From assembly GCA_000310025.1 (NCBI GenBank), contig FN649733.1, forward strand, positions 879,189 to 943,188: 64,000 nucleotides of DNA, written 5' to 3'. The first letter of the stretch is position 1. Every line of letters begins with the position of its first letter. Origin of the DNA: Ectocarpus siliculosus. Taxonomy: Eukaryota > Sar > Phaeophyceae > Ectocarpales > Ectocarpaceae. Shown one piece after another: positions 24,386 to 37,419 of the stretch. The notes below the pieces were generated by a model. That model did not search any database. It had not been told where the DNA came from and worked only from the letters and a program-made list of their open reading frames with translations. The translations under genes and the position numbers were made by a program.

Positions 24386-27300
24386 GGACTATCAGCAGCG
24401 TCGCGCTACAAGCCCTCCATTGCGAGAAAAATGCGGGCTGCCCGCACACTAAACATACCGAACATTGATTAAACACAACAGCAACACCGCTGTCCGTCCG
24501 TCTGACCTCAGCATCCGATTTAGCGGAATCCATGTGCTGCGCGTGCAACTGTTCCGACAACGCCCAGCCCCTCGCGGACGAATCGATCCTGGACGGTTTC
24601 AAGATGGACGGCGGTCACAGGGTAAAAGAGAGATGTATCAATTGAACACGGAAACACTCACAAACCCAGATCACGTAGAAAAAAAAAAAAAAAACGGCTG
24701 CTTTCAGCTTTGCGATGAAGTCGCAAACAGCAACAAGAAAAGGAGAGCGAATTCGCGTGCTCCGTCCTCGTTGATGGTGTAGCGATAAACACGCCAAACC
24801 GGTACATACAATACGGGTAGTGGTCTCTGTAAAAGGCCGCATAAACAAGGCCAGCAAGGACGGCGTTATCGCGTGACACAGACGCAAGCTATCTCACACT
24901 CTACATAGTGCTGGCCGGGGCAACGCTGGCCAAACGCCTTGGCGCTAGGCGGCCTTGTCCAGTACATGGACCTCTACCGAATACCACACCAACGTCACAA
25001 AGGGCCATCCATATGCGTGCAGCAATTTTTCGGCTCTTCTGTGTCTGCTTAGAGGTGTAGAGCGCTGAACGTCGTAAATAAAGTACAACAAACCGAGCAT
25101 CATTAACGTACCCAAGCCAGACGGCAAAACAAGCTATCAGGTATTATATCTCATGCCCGACAACGAGGACAGGCTTCCGAAAGACGAGGTTCAGCGGACA
25201 AAAACCTCCTCGACAACGCCTCCAAATAAAATATGGAACGATATCTACAGCAATACCAACCTGTCGTTCATCCGCCGCACTACCGGCTGGAAGACCGTCT
25301 CTAGCTCGTGCTTGGAGTACAGGGGCAGCAACGGGTACACGTCGGTTTGGGCCTCTTCCCGCAGCCTGCGCCTCTCCTGTCAGCGCCGCCGGGGGCGTAC
25401 AGGCGTGAGGGGGGGGGGGGTATCACCAACATGGACGGGGAGAGGGGGATTGGGGGGGCGGCGGCGACTGCGAGACAATACACTACGACGCGTAATCTAC
25501 TTACGAGCCCACAACAGATAGTTTGACTGCTCTCTGCCAATACAAAAAACACAATCGAAAAAGGGAGGGGACGGCATGCATGTCTCAACAAGGACACCGA
25601 TTTGCTTCCTTTACGACAACATCACCCTGTGATGTACCACAAGACCCAGACCCATCTCTACTAATCCCCCCCCTCACTTCTGTCCCAAGCGCCATCATCG
25701 ACGCCGCGCAGCTCCTGTCGAACTCCGACTTCTCCTCCAGAACCCTCGCTGCGGCCCTATCCTCCAGCCTTCCTGTCAGGGAAGCCACGCGGTCCGTCTC
25801 CCCCCCTCCGTTGACGCCTCCAAGCGATCGTCGGAGTCCCGCGAGGGCGGTTGCCAATGCCGCCTTGCCGGCATCTTCTACCGAAGACAGCTGGTGGTGT
25901 TTCGGAGGAGCACAAGGACAAGGTAAGTTCTGTTTATTTGGTGGTGGTGGTGGGGGGGACCCTAGGCCCTTTGCTGTGCCGTGCATATACAAAACATCCA
26001 CAACATACTTCAATACAGCGAACGCTAGCAAAACGTTCTATTAATAATCCTTGACTTGCCTCGACCCTCGAGATGCGACCACAAAGTCACCCGAAAATAA
26101 AAGCACCTCAAGCCTTCCCACACGAAGAACAAAAAGAGAGGCGTACACCAGCGGGGTTCTGTGCAACCCCCCCCAAGATCGGAGCTCTTCGGGTCGACAG
26201 GCCGCAGGGAACGGATACACAAGGGATGGGAACAAACAGAAGGCTACATGTATCGTACGCCAGCTGGAGTTAGGGCACCGGCTAAGGTTAGCGCCTCGCC
26301 TTGTAAGGGCCACCGCCGGCCTTGACCACTTGGAGGTCGGTCGTGAAGTCCTGCTGGAACGACCCGATGGCCGCGGCAAGCGCGTCCTCCTCCTTTTTTC
26401 CTTGTGCCTGCAGCAGAGAGTCGTTCTCCTTCTCCGCCTGAGGGGACAACGAACGGGGACGAGAAACACAGAAAATTATTAACACATTAGAGGCACCAAC
26501 ATACGCGAGGCAGCAACGAGTGAGAACAGTGAGAGCAACAGAGGTGGTTATCCTCCCATCCCAAATAACCCCCCGCTCGGCCTTCGCCAATAACAAGGTG
26601 GTCGGAAGCTCCCGATAGCAGCAATTATTGACTTCAGCACCTATTACTCGTCACTTTTGTGATAGGAGATCAAGACGTCAGTAGTCGCGAAACCATTTTT
26701 TTTCCGAAGACCAAAAAATGGAGCGCCCTTTGGTCATGTTACATTATTTTTCTTGCGGAGAGAATACGAAGTCACCTCTATCCGTAGATAAGAAGTAATT
26801 TCTGTTTGATTGTCTACCGTGCTTGAGGTTCAGAGGTGTAGCTGTGCACTACTGTGTAAGGAGGCTGGTCATCCTTGAGGGCTGCTGACCCTAACGCTTG
26901 GTTGCCACGCGTTGCAAGTCGTCTCTCTCTATTGGGCACCAACGGAACAAAACAAACCATTTGCTGACCTACGGATGCGCGAATCGGAAGCTAACGTTGG
27001 TGCAAGGTCGACGAGAACAAAAGCCGACCAACACTCACCATCCTCACTGGGGAACGAGGACAATTCTTCGGATTAACACAAAAATTCGTACCAAATTGTA
27101 TGATTCAGCGAGCGAAGTCCCTCCTCCAAACATGAGCATGCCCTCCCCCCTCCCCTTCCCCCAAGCCCTGGGAACCCTCCCCCAACACTCTCCTTGCTAA
27201 TGGCGAGCTCGATGAAGTCGCCGAGCGCCGAGAGGGCCTCCTCCATAGCGTCGTCGTCGGGTCCCGCCGAAGGCACCGCGTGCAGCTGGCCCCTCGCTCG

Positions 27301-30300
27301 CGAAGACACGGCCGAGGCCATCGCAGTCAGCTCGGACGGGGGGAGCGGCATCTTGGTCCTGGAGGCTTGCGTGAAACCCGTCGTGAATGATGCCCTGTGA
27401 CAGCAAGAACAAAGAGCGTCCCCCCCGAGACGGAAAAAAATAAAATAAAACCTTGAGTTTACAATTTGGTCGGTGTTTGGCATGTGATCGGCTTTTGGTC
27501 TACATTTTGGTCGGTGTTTTGCATCTGACCGGCCTTTGGTCGACAGTTTGGTTTGGTCGGTATTTGGCATTTGATCGGTGTTTGGCATGTGATCGGCTTT
27601 TGGTCTACATTTTGGTCGGTGTATTGCATCTGACCGGCCTTTGGTCGACAGTTTGGTCGGTATTTGGCATTTGATCGATCTTTGGTCTGCATTTCGGTCG
27701 GTATTGCAACTGACCGGCCTTTGGTCTACAAACAGGCTTTCGATCGGTCTTTGGTCTACATTTTGGCAGGCATTGCATCGAAAATATCCCTATCAATATC
27801 GTGTCGAGTAGTAAGTATTGACACGATGGGCAAATTGGTTTGGCACATGAGTAGCTCGAACAAGAATTGTAGGCAAGCACCTAGCTCCTCTACGACAGTC
27901 TGTATATCCTGTCCGGTGATGAACATGGACGATGGGTTGACACGTACCTAGCTGCCTTGACGGCAGTCTTGAGGTGAACACCGAGCACCGCGGTGTTGTG
28001 GGCGCGGAGCCCCTGCATCCCACGCTCCAGGCTGTCGCTGATTTCCTTGGCGCCTTCCGCCACCGCGTCAGCCTTGGCTCCGCGCGTTTTGGCCTCGCTT
28101 TCGAAGTCGGACAAAAGGGCCTGTTACAGTATCGAGCGAGTGAAAATGTTCGCAAGACTGCTGTTGTATACAGAACGCGACACCACTCCAGAACTTGGTA
28201 ACTTGAGCCTAAAAAACATCCAAAATAAAAGAACTTGACCATGAGAACAGGTGCCCAGTCCAACACTAAAACCTCAATAGTCACACCAAAAACGTACATA
28301 GTCGTCGTGGGGGTAGTCTACTATACCCCATACACAAGAAAAGAAACATCCTCGGCCACATAAGAGGTTCCCATGTGGTGTTGCATCAGATTCTCAACTG
28401 CTCTCTCTGGTTCGTTGGCGATTCGGCGGGCTTTTCGAGTCAAAGCACGTCAGGTGTCGAGCTTGCGGAAACGTCGCCACCGGTAGCTGGCAGCCAGCTG
28501 TGGACCTGCTAGCCTGCTGGTGTGGCGATATTTTCATCTTGCATCACCCCTCGACGACACTGCTGTACTGCTCTCTCATGAGCCCACCCCCGAGGGATCC
28601 CTTGTAATTCGCAGTATATGTACATGGAAAATTTACAACTGGCTCAGTCCTCAACACTCAAGAAATCGGAGTTTTTTTCGGTGTTCCCAGCCATGTGGCT
28701 GCCTCTGGAGCATGCCCAACATGCAAGCACTCAAGCACAACGCGACACAAAAGATTGGAACACGAATTGTTTGCGTGCACAAAGCCAACAGACACAGCAA
28801 AGCACACGGAAAAATCCGAGTGCGTGCTACACAATGGTCCGTGTAAATTCTCACCTACGACTTCCAACCCTCACAACAACGTACATAGTCCTTTTTGTAA
28901 GAAACAACAGTTAGTTGGCGCCGGCGATTGAGAAACAAACCTTTTGAGAAACAAAGATGAAGATTTTGGCGATAAAAAGAAAAATAGACAAAGGAAACAC
29001 CCCTCAGTCGTGGATCCTACACCAAACTCTACATAATGATATAATTACCGACGCTCGACGGTGATGATGAAGTAATACATCGAGCCTCTACCCCAAATTG
29101 TGCGTTTCTTAAACTCCGGCGCTGACTGTACGACAACACATAACAAAGAGCAGCAGCAACGACAACAACACACGAAAACCGAGAAAACAGGAGTATAAAC
29201 GCGCCACCTGTATCTCGTCTTCCATGTCAGCTTCTAGGTCCTTCGGCGGCACGGGGGGACCGTTGTCACAAGCCTTCATGCCCGTTTCGATCAGAGCATT
29301 GGCCTTCGAAAGGTACCTGCGGAGATCATTCCAAGACAAACCAAGAGGCACCGAACACGAAATGAACACACGGCGTGGATTCCTTCCCCAAAGCAAGAAT
29401 CACGCAAGGTTTCAATAATAGCCCCTCTTGGTTTGATTTTCATTCTTGGGCCTGTTCTCGTATGGCACACCCACTACGTCTATGCGTGCCATCGCTGATG
29501 TTGCCGAATGACTCAGAAGATCTTGGAGGATTCAGAAGAGTTTTGAGTTCTTCCGATGGGTGGCCATGTAGATAAATCTACTAGTTTTTCCATCGTCGGC
29601 TCGGATTCTTAATCCTACCTCGTCCTTTCGATCATAGTAATGACAAACTAAAGCTAAACTTGATCTTCAATGAATGGGAACTCCGACCCAATACAATGAC
29701 GAAGATTAACAAGATTTGCACCCCCTGTCCTCGTAAATGAACAACACAACCAACCCTTGTGTCGTATGATGCAGCAGAGATCACCAAGTACTGCGGCGCA
29801 AGTTAATGGCTCATTGCTGTTACGACCGCATAGAGCGCTCCGAGAATAATGTCCACACGTACGACCGCAAAGAGCGTTCCGATAAGTTCTCACGTTTTCT
29901 TGACCTGCTGCGCCTCCATGTCGAGCATCTGTTGATACGTGCTCTGCGGCATGATCACCTCGCCCTTGTTCAGCACCTCAACCTACGCAAAATTAGCACG
30001 TGCCGGCCATAGTAAGGAACAATAGCGGTTAAAGCAGCAGCCCAGCGGGAGTAAAGCAGCAGCAGCAACACAAACAAGAGGGGGGTAAGGCATACTACCA
30101 TTTCATGCGAAGCAAGAAGCATCGTAGTGTGCGTAGCTCAAAGAAGAATAAAAGAACGCCGGCTTGATGAAGCAAACAAATGCGGCAGGCACCAAACGCC
30201 GCAGAAAACGAAACGGTGAACGTCCCATCCGTGCCATGGGTTTATCTACCGACCTCTACCCCCTAGACCCACTGATACCGCGCTTCCAAAAACTTAACAA

Positions 30301-33300
30301 GAGTAGAATACCGTACCGACTGGACATATTTCACCAACACACGGGGTGACGGACCACACGTCCCCGTGTGACCAGCGTGTCCATGACAGCAGCGCCAGTC
30401 GCGCACAGCAGTAAAACGGGGAACCGTAGAAACACGGGTAGCCTCCGCTAACCCCAAATGGATTCATTGTGGTATACATACGGTAATGGTCCCGACATAT
30501 CGCGGTAAAACATTCCTTGGCACAACAACCTAGCCTACTACTAATGTTCTATTCAGGGACCTTCCCCCAAAGCACGGGTCCCGATATAACGCCCTGATTT
30601 TTTGTCCGTCACTACGCCGCGGTACGGTATATTGGGATCCACTACTGCTGTACTTCGAACTATCGAGAGAGAGGAAAGAAAAAAACAAAAAAAACGCAAG
30701 CAACACCCTTCGACTATCTTTGGACATATCCCGAACGGGTAGTCTTTCTGTAAGTGTATATTTCCAAAAAAAAAAAAAACAAAGGTGGACTGGTTCGTCT
30801 CCCCTCGTACAGCGTGCCATTTGCTGTGGTCGTTCTCACCAGAGCAGGGACCAAAGAGCCCAGCGAGTGGCCCGTCACGGGATTGGCGGGGCCGAACACC
30901 GTGGGCGCCGAGAGCTGGCTCGAGAGCGTGGAGCGGAACGCTTTGAGCTCGGAGACAAAGCCCTGCGGAGCAACAACGACAACAACGACGACAGCAGCGG
31001 CGTGGATGGCGAGCGGCAGAATCGAACGCGAGGGCGAACGGCGAAAACAGCGTCACAGCAGTGCGTGAGAGGCGGAGCAGCGAACGGAAATCAGCGAGAG
31101 AACGCCCGGCACAAATCATCATCACCAACAGGTCGGGAGCACCGGAAGCACAAGGCGGCAGCGGCGATCACATGGAAGGCAACGCGAGCATGTGAAAAAA
31201 AAAAAAAACATTAACACCAAAAAAATAGGCTGTTATTGCACCCCCAAGACCAGTGGCACTGCTGTGGTACCAAACTTGCCGCCACAGCAGGTGTAACATA
31301 ACCGGGACCAACAAAGGCACAGATGTTACATCAGTAGAACGACAACGGTCTCGAAGACGCAATGACAGAAGCACAGCAAAACAACACACAACAGCCGTAG
31401 TAGCAGTGTAGGGGGGAAGCATAGACTGTGGTCAAGGCGTATGGACACACATCCGCCAGACATGACAGAACGCGGTGCAATGAACCAAAAAAACACAACA
31501 ACAACAACACAGCGGTGCAATGCTCGTGTCCAAAAAAACGCAGGATACACAACGCACCTCACTGAGGTCTTCCGACTTGAGTTCCTTGGACAGCTCGCTC
31601 GTCATCTCCACGGGGGCGGGGAATAGCCACACCGTCACGCTCGCAAACGCCGCCTGCAGCAGGAAACCCCAACACACACACACACACACCAGCAGACACA
31701 AGCAAATTGTCACCAAGCTGGTGGTCTGTTCCCGTCGCGAGAAAAGGAGGGCAAGATGAGACCGTCGTCCGAGGCAAAACCTATACCATCGTAACTAGAT
31801 CAGAAAAACGGTGCTCCACCTCTCGAAAAGAGCGATACGACGTTGGTGGTTACGCCCTAGATAGTGGTCCCGTAGGACAACTACTGAAGAACTGGCGGCC
31901 ACGCGCGGAAGCACAGTGCTGCTATTGCGATGGTATGATAGATGGCGTACCGTGATTGTCCTCCTGAGCTCGTTCTTGACGGCCACCTCCGACCCCATGC
32001 CCCTGTTGTCTAGCCCGAACAGCTGCTTCTTCACCTACTCATCGAACAGCAGACCAACAAGCACAAACGTCCACGAAAACAGGCCGGGCTGAAGACATAT
32101 TCACACACAGACTTTCAGGAAAGAAAAAGAAAAGAAAATACAAACGAGAGGGCGCACACTTTACTCTGCCTGAGGTTGCAAAGAGTACGATAACGTTTGA
32201 GGGCAGCACAGGATTAGCACAGGTTTTGGAGAGCACGTGACAGGGCAGGAAGCACTACAGAAGAGCACACACGACCATCGATTCCAGGCAAAAACGACAA
32301 TAGAGACAAAAACGAAACGTTTGCTGCCCAGCCAAAGGACCCCCCCCCCCCCCGCCGCCGCCCACGACAAAAAACGCCTGGTGCGCTGCGAGAACCCACG
32401 TCTTCAGCAGTGCCGCTGTAGTTCCAGTCTCTGAACACCACGTGCAGGTGGCCGAACTTGGAACCGCCCGTGCCCTCCCCGTCATCGCCTGTACAAGAAA
32501 AAAAACAATATATATATATAGCAACAAAAGAACGATCAGCATCATGGAAGCATGCGGGTGTGCAAGATTTGGTCGTGCGGTCCCTTGGAATGTAAAGCCA
32601 CGTGGCAGTATGTAATAGCAGTAGAAGCGGAGCAGGCCGCAATTGACCATGCACCATATCGGCTCGAGAAAAGAACAGGGCAAAAAAGGGAATTAGGAAA
32701 ATAACAACGATCAGCATCATGGAAGCATGCGGGTGTGCAAGATTTGGTCGTGGAGCCCCGCCGGCATGTAAAGCCCACGTAACAGTATATAGTAGCAATA
32801 CAAGCAGCGCAGGCCACAATCGACCATGCACCAGATCGGCTCCACCACCCTAGTCTCGGAGGCCGCGAGCTGAAAGGTGAACACAGCGCCTGCCCGTGTT
32901 AAATGTTGAGGAGGAAGCATCTTAAAAAAACACTTGCACTTCTACCAGCATGGCTTCTCTGGAGAGTTATTCCAGGTGCTCAAATGCCTAGATTCACGGG
33001 TGCGTGCAAAGTTGCACTACCTGTACCCTTTACTTCACCGGCACTTACGCCGGCCACCCGCGCTGCTACAGGGGGCCTACGCCGCCCCCCTAACCCTAGG
33101 TCACCCCAACCACTTGCCTAGGTCCACGTTGTGGGCCGCCCTCTGCATCACCCCGAGGAGGTTCAGCATCCGGTCCACCTGCAGCGAGTCCCTCCAGTTA
33201 AAGATGACGCACTTGGTGAGAGGGAGGATGGCGGAGGCGAGCCTCGCGTCGTAGGCGGCGTCCCGGTCGCCCTGACCCTCAACGTCCGCGAACAACACCC

Positions 33301-35350
33301 GAACTATTAGGCGGGGGGTTTTCGTTGGTGGCGGCGGAGGTGTCGACAGCAACAAGAGCGGAGGAGGGGCTATAAATCGAACGAACTTTACTTTCGGTAG
33401 GTGGGGTGTTGGTGGCGGTGGCGGCATCGTCAGCAACAACAACGAGAGGAAGACGAGTTGAAAATCGTCACACGACGCGGTGGGTGCATCGGTGCAAAAC
33501 AGGACGGCACAAGCATCCAATAACGGGGAGTTGGGAGGCGCTCATCAATCTGCACGTGCCCACAGTACCTGCACACACACACCGCACGTGACACGCTTAC
33601 TATAATACGTGTTGTAGACGAAAAAGCCAACACGACAAAAAGAAGCTAACACGCGGCTAACCTTGGTTGCTGGTAGACACCCCCCTCGGCGCGGTGCATC
33701 CGTCCAAGGTGGCGAAGTCCTTCAGGGGCACCACGGCACGGGACACATCCACGCCTTGCGTGCACGGATCCTAAACATAACAGGGGGAGAAACGCGGTAA
33801 AATGTGTAAGACAGCAGTGGTGGTGGTGGATAACGAGCCCCCATTCCAGGCACGGGTAAGTGCTGTTCAGAGGACGCACTTGAGGCAACTTTTGTTGCTA
33901 GTGAGTCGAGGCGGATGCTCGTCTTCCGGCCGCTACAGCAGTATTGGTACCCACCCCTTGGAGTCGAGAAATATGCAATATCGGACGACTACACGCAACG
34001 GGCAGCTGTGCCCGTACAGCAGATAACTTCCCACGAACGGCTATTTCTTTTGATATACCTACGGACACTCAGCCCTGTCGACGACGTCACATGCAGCCCT
34101 ATTGTCCTATGGGGGTAGGGTTACTTTTGCAAACAGCTCCTCTGCTGTCGGTGCATAGTGCCGATCCCAAATGTGGGGCTGTTGCACGACGTACAAGCTG
34201 GCGCACGAACATCACTCGCCAACTTCTGATGGATTTGGTCAGCACTGTTTCCAGTGCGCAAGTTGCTCCTCTTCTTGTTGATCATTTTGCAGGTAGACAT
34301 GGACGCGATCGCTTCACAAATGACAGGAGTGGAGAACTGGTTTTGGGTTCATTTGGTTTGAGTCGTATGCCGGCCGCCGGCGACTTGAGTCACTTTCATC
34401 GGACTGGTGGCAAGCACGATCGAGGCTTGTTCTGTCTCACTTATAAGTCTGTTTCTTTACAATGACAGTCGGCTACCAGGTTATCTTCTCTGAAAGCTAC
34501 AAGTATGGATAATTTCAAGATGGGGGGAAGGGGTAATACTAGTTGCCGATTGCCGACTGGAACGGCAGCGGGAACAAGCGTGTTTGTGTCAGCGTCGTGT
34601 TCTAAGTTACGGCCCCGAATTCGTTTGATGAAATAAATAATGAAGTCATCAATATTATGTAACCAATGACCAGGATGAAAGTAAAACAACGCCTCTACCT
34701 TGCCTTCGTAAACTGGCGAAGCTCTACGTTGCACGACATAAAGGTCAACCCTGCCTCTTGCCTCGCCTTCGTGTGTCGGGTGTTGGGTACGTGTTGAGTG
34801 CGCGCCTTCGTCTGCTTGTACAATAGCGCTCCTCAAGGTCTAGACTATGTATCAGAGGATGCGTCGCTTATGTTGAGCGCGCAATGCAGGACAAAGCAGC
34901 AGTGTACACAAGTACACCTCCCGCGTGAGGACCCCATGCTAGCGACGGAACACGTTCCGCAGCACACAGGCCCTTCCTGCCACTCTGTTTGATAAGAGTT
35001 ATCCCCAACTCTATGGCAACAACTATAATAACCTTGTCGTTGGATATCTTGAAGATGTCGTCCTGTCCCGCGAGCTGGTTCATCAGGAAGCTCTTGCCCC
35101 CGCGGGCCGCGCCAAAGATTGCCACGACGTTCACTGCGCCTTCGTCCCCGAGCTTGTCCAGTATATCGTCCACGGTGGACTTGTTCACCGCCATGACGGG
35201 CTCTCCCCGCCCCCCCCCCGGCGGGTCGTTCATGGTGATCCATGAGGCAGCGCCCGTTGTTGCCGAGGAGGAGCCGGTCGCTGTGGAGGATTGTTCCTCC
35301 TCTGCCTGTTGCTGGTTCCCTCCCCAAAAGCCCGACAGGAATCGCGACAT
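17423..35350 (-). CDS. Guanylate-binding-protein-like large GTPase, coiled-coil tail
   Basis: Dynamin-superfamily GTPase of the GBP type. Exons with consistent phase: 35350-35033, 33770-33662, 33303-33118, 32488-32400, 32034-31951, 31653-31558, 30962-30840, 29982-29894, 29316-29208, 28120-27948, 27394-27187, 26437 to about 26305, 25890-25678, 25376-25261, 23940-23803, 23012-22863, 22174-21871, 21008-20962, 20476-20408, 19678-19597, 19023-18977, 18612-18544 and 17635-17423 (TGA). Exon 1 holds the P-loop (AIFGAARGGKSFLMNQL), exon 2 a switch-like TQGVDVS, exon 3 the G3 motif ADVEGQGD, and exon 4 the GBP RD motif (VVFRDWNY). A helical middle follows (LSAPTVFGPANPVTGHSL, VEVLNKGEVIMPQSTY), then coiled coil, a Glu-rich tail and the basic end TPKKRGRR. 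Between 25.26 and 23.94 kb hydrophobic stretches (GLGTLMMLGLLYFIYDV, NAVLAGLVYAAFY) suggest membrane-spanning exons, but I could not join them in phase. GBP relatives act in membrane remodelling or defence; the role here is unknown. Confidence 0.85.
17600..21890 (-). repeat. Tandem duplication of a three-exon block in the GTPase gene
   Basis: Two copies of about 2.0-2.2 kb lie head to tail, roughly 17.62-19.65 and 19.65-21.89 kb. Shared words include GCCTTTGCCAGTCTACACCAC (17625 and 19668), TTGCCGACTCTGGAGG (17942 and 19958), CATCCTGCCTGTCTTTGATC (18549 and 20412) and ATCTGCTCGCTCACCCTGCC (18964 and 20948). Each carries matching exons: KASSRRKTI(L/M)TP(V/I)GR, DPA(A/T)MKAAREEAA(R/K)QIKDRQDAK and TGKG(T/L)PA followed by a Glu tract. 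Introns are copied as well. Confidence 0.9.
24340..24384. repeat. CAG trinucleotide microsatellite
   Basis: About fourteen CAG/CAA units inside the large GTPase gene, in a part where the exon structure is unresolved; probably intronic. Confidence 0.85.
27450..27790. repeat. Minisatellite in GTPase intron
   Basis: Interleaved variants of a short unit (TTTGGTCGGTATTTGGCAT, TGATCGGCTTTTGGTCTACA, CTGACCGGCCTTTGGTC) repeat many times, with a longer period of about 106 bases visible at 27481 and 27587. It lies in the intron between exons 28120-27948 and 27394-27187. Confidence 0.8.
32533..32850. repeat. About 177-bp tandem duplication in GTPase intron
   Basis: The segment starting GATCAGCATCATGGAAGCAT at 32533 recurs at 32710. 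The copies have diverged noticeably. Both contain a short minus-strand coding-like patch (EPIWCMV). It lies in the intron between exons 33303-33118 and 32488-32400. Confidence 0.8.
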
Positions 35351-35673
35351 GCTTTTGGCCAGCCCCACTACTACTGTACTACCTTACCCTTTCGCGTAGG
35401 TGTCGTGGTGTGTCGCCCTGACCTCAAACCTCCCTTGGTGTTTTGTCGAAATAGTCACCGTTGGCGAGTTGGCGAGCAACAAAGGGCTTTGAAGGGAGCT
35501 CCGCAGACAGCACTGACGGCCGTACCCCGCTTGCCCGCGCCCCCCCAGTTGCCTTGCTGTGGGTGCGGTGTGCTGTGTGCGGTGTGCGGTGCTGTTGTTG
35601 TGTGCTTATTACCGACCACCTACCTGGCACTGCCCCTCGTCAGGGTAACAGCGAAGAGATAGATAAGGGTACC
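35351..35673. promoter_or_regulatory. Shared divergent promoter region
   Basis: Only 323 bases separate the start codons of the minus-strand large GTPase (35350) and the plus-strand CMC1 gene (35674), so promoters and both 5' untranslated regions must lie here or overlap the genes. I see no clear TATA box. The role is inferred from the head-to-head arrangement. Confidence 0.5.
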
Positions 35674-37138
35674 ATGGCAACGCTTAAGGACGGAGGGAGG
35701 AACGATCGGCTCAGCTGGAGCAAGAGAGCAGAACACGTGAGACGAAAAAGAGCATCTGAAAGAAAGAGCAATAGAGCCTGTGTTTCCACTCTGCAGTCCG
35801 AGTCAGCATCCAGTTTCCTCCGCCTTCACACCATGCTCTGCTTGTCTACAGTGGTCCCGTTGTTGTGGTAGCTTTGAACACAGAGCTTGTGCCTGCTCTC
35901 CAATTTGGCTGCGCTCGCTTATCAGTATCCCGTCCACGACGCCCCCACGAAAAAACGACTTGAAGTTTGAAGTTGCAAGCAATGGAACGACACCAGCCAA
36001 AACAGAGTAGCTGTGTGGTGCTCGGGAGATGGTGGAAATGCAGGTAGCCTTCTCTGGCGCTATGAGTTCTTTGCTAATCTATACTAGACATATTTTCCTA
36101 GAGATGGATTCGTTGGGTCATATTACGAAATAAAAAAATAGCAGACAAGAGCAGTGCGCGAGTGCTGCAGGAAATCGGGTTGGGGTGTTGGGGTTGGTCC
36201 AGGTTCGAACTCATCCGCTCGGTGCAACCTCAGTTTTAGGGCACTTGAGCTAAAGGTGGACGCTACTTCAGTATTTAGGCCGGTCGTCTTCAGCAACCCT
36301 CCCGAGGAATGTCTTCCATCTGTGTATAACAACCAGCAGGTCCTACAAGCCCCGACTCGAATAGCCAAGCATCAACAACACTTCTTCTGTACGTACAGTC
36401 CGTCGTCGACTAAACCCCAAAGGCCCGGCGGAAAAGCGCTACTTCTCACGGAAACGCCTCCTTGGTTGTCCTTGCTTGCTCATCGCTTGCAGAGATTACG
36501 GGAGGAGCTGAAGGAGATCGCTCTGAAGAGGTGCGACGACAGCGTGGCCAAGTTTGCCGCGTGCGCCAGGGAGAAGGGGATGCTGGTCGTGTTCTCCTGC
36601 AGGGAACAAAACGCCTTGAGTGAGTCATACGGCCGTTCTTCGTTGTGCTGCTTGCCCCAGCAGCGCACGAGCCGCCCCTAGAGGCTCACCCGTAAAGTCC
36701 TCTATGATCTTCGAACGGTCCAGGGCGTGTAGCGCGACAAGGGCAGGTGACAACAACAACCTTGGCGCGCAATTTGTCCGGAGATCCTCGATGATAGTTC
36801 GTAGATTCAACCGGTACAGATAAGCCGCATTTCCAACACCCACCGCCACCTCCTTTTGCATACAATTGATGTAGCAACCCATCTGCTGCGTGTGTTGCAT
36901 CCATTTCCTCCTCTTTTGCAAACGCGGCAAGGGTACGTGGTTTGTGTACGTCCCTTGTTGTGTCCGCGTGAAGCTCACCGTTGCTCCTCTTCCCACGCGC
37001 CGCTCCACCCCCATCACACCTCCAGTGAATTCGTGCCTCAACCAGCACACCAACGAGGAGAGCTTCGACCGCTACAAGTTCGAACGAGAAATCGAGCTGC
37101 ACCGGGAGACTCAAGCTGCCAAGTCACCATCTGGATAG
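35674..37138 (+). CDS. COX assembly mitochondrial protein CMC1 (twin CX9C)
   Basis: Small intermembrane-space protein of the CMC1 family, which helps assemble cytochrome c oxidase and is oxidatively folded by the Mia40 pathway. Three exons join perfectly: 35674-35736 (phase 0), 36493-36619 and 37026-37138 (TAG), giving 100 residues, close to the human length. The start ATG is in a good context (accATGG). The twin CX9C motif is intact: Cys35-Cys45 (C-DDSVAKFAA-C) and Cys57-Cys67 (C-REQNALMNS-C); the second pair is split by an intron exactly at its Met codon (A|TG). Between them lies the family-typical AREKGMLVVFS. The charged C-terminal helix (FDRYKFEREIELHRE) also fits. It has no presequence, as expected for Mia40 substrates. 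It is head to head with the large GTPase gene. Confidence 0.95.
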
Positions 37139-37419
37139 CTTATCTGTAGGATGACTTAAATTTTACTGCAGGCTCTGATTCGATCCTTATCGTGGCGTAA
37201 GCGTGTGGAGTTTCCAGTGCCGTTTGTTTTGCATCCTGAACTGGCAGAAAAAGCTGTCGCGTGTATGTGGAGACACCGTGATTCTCGGTACACACGAGCC
37301 CACGTCAACGCTTGACAAGAGCTGGTACACCCAGATGGGGGACAATGCGGACTATCTCGCACGCCGCCTGCCGTCGGAAGTTGGTCAAGATAACGCCTGC
37401 ACTCTGCAACCATCCTCGA

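Noticed and set aside
27450-27790. CRISPR-like array
   Set aside because: Units are variable, contiguous and without unique spacers; it is an intronic minisatellite in a eukaryotic gene.
32818-32889. Extra exon of the GTPase
   Set aside because: It can be spliced in phase, but skipping it gives a better fit to the GBP-like G domain; reported as a finding instead.
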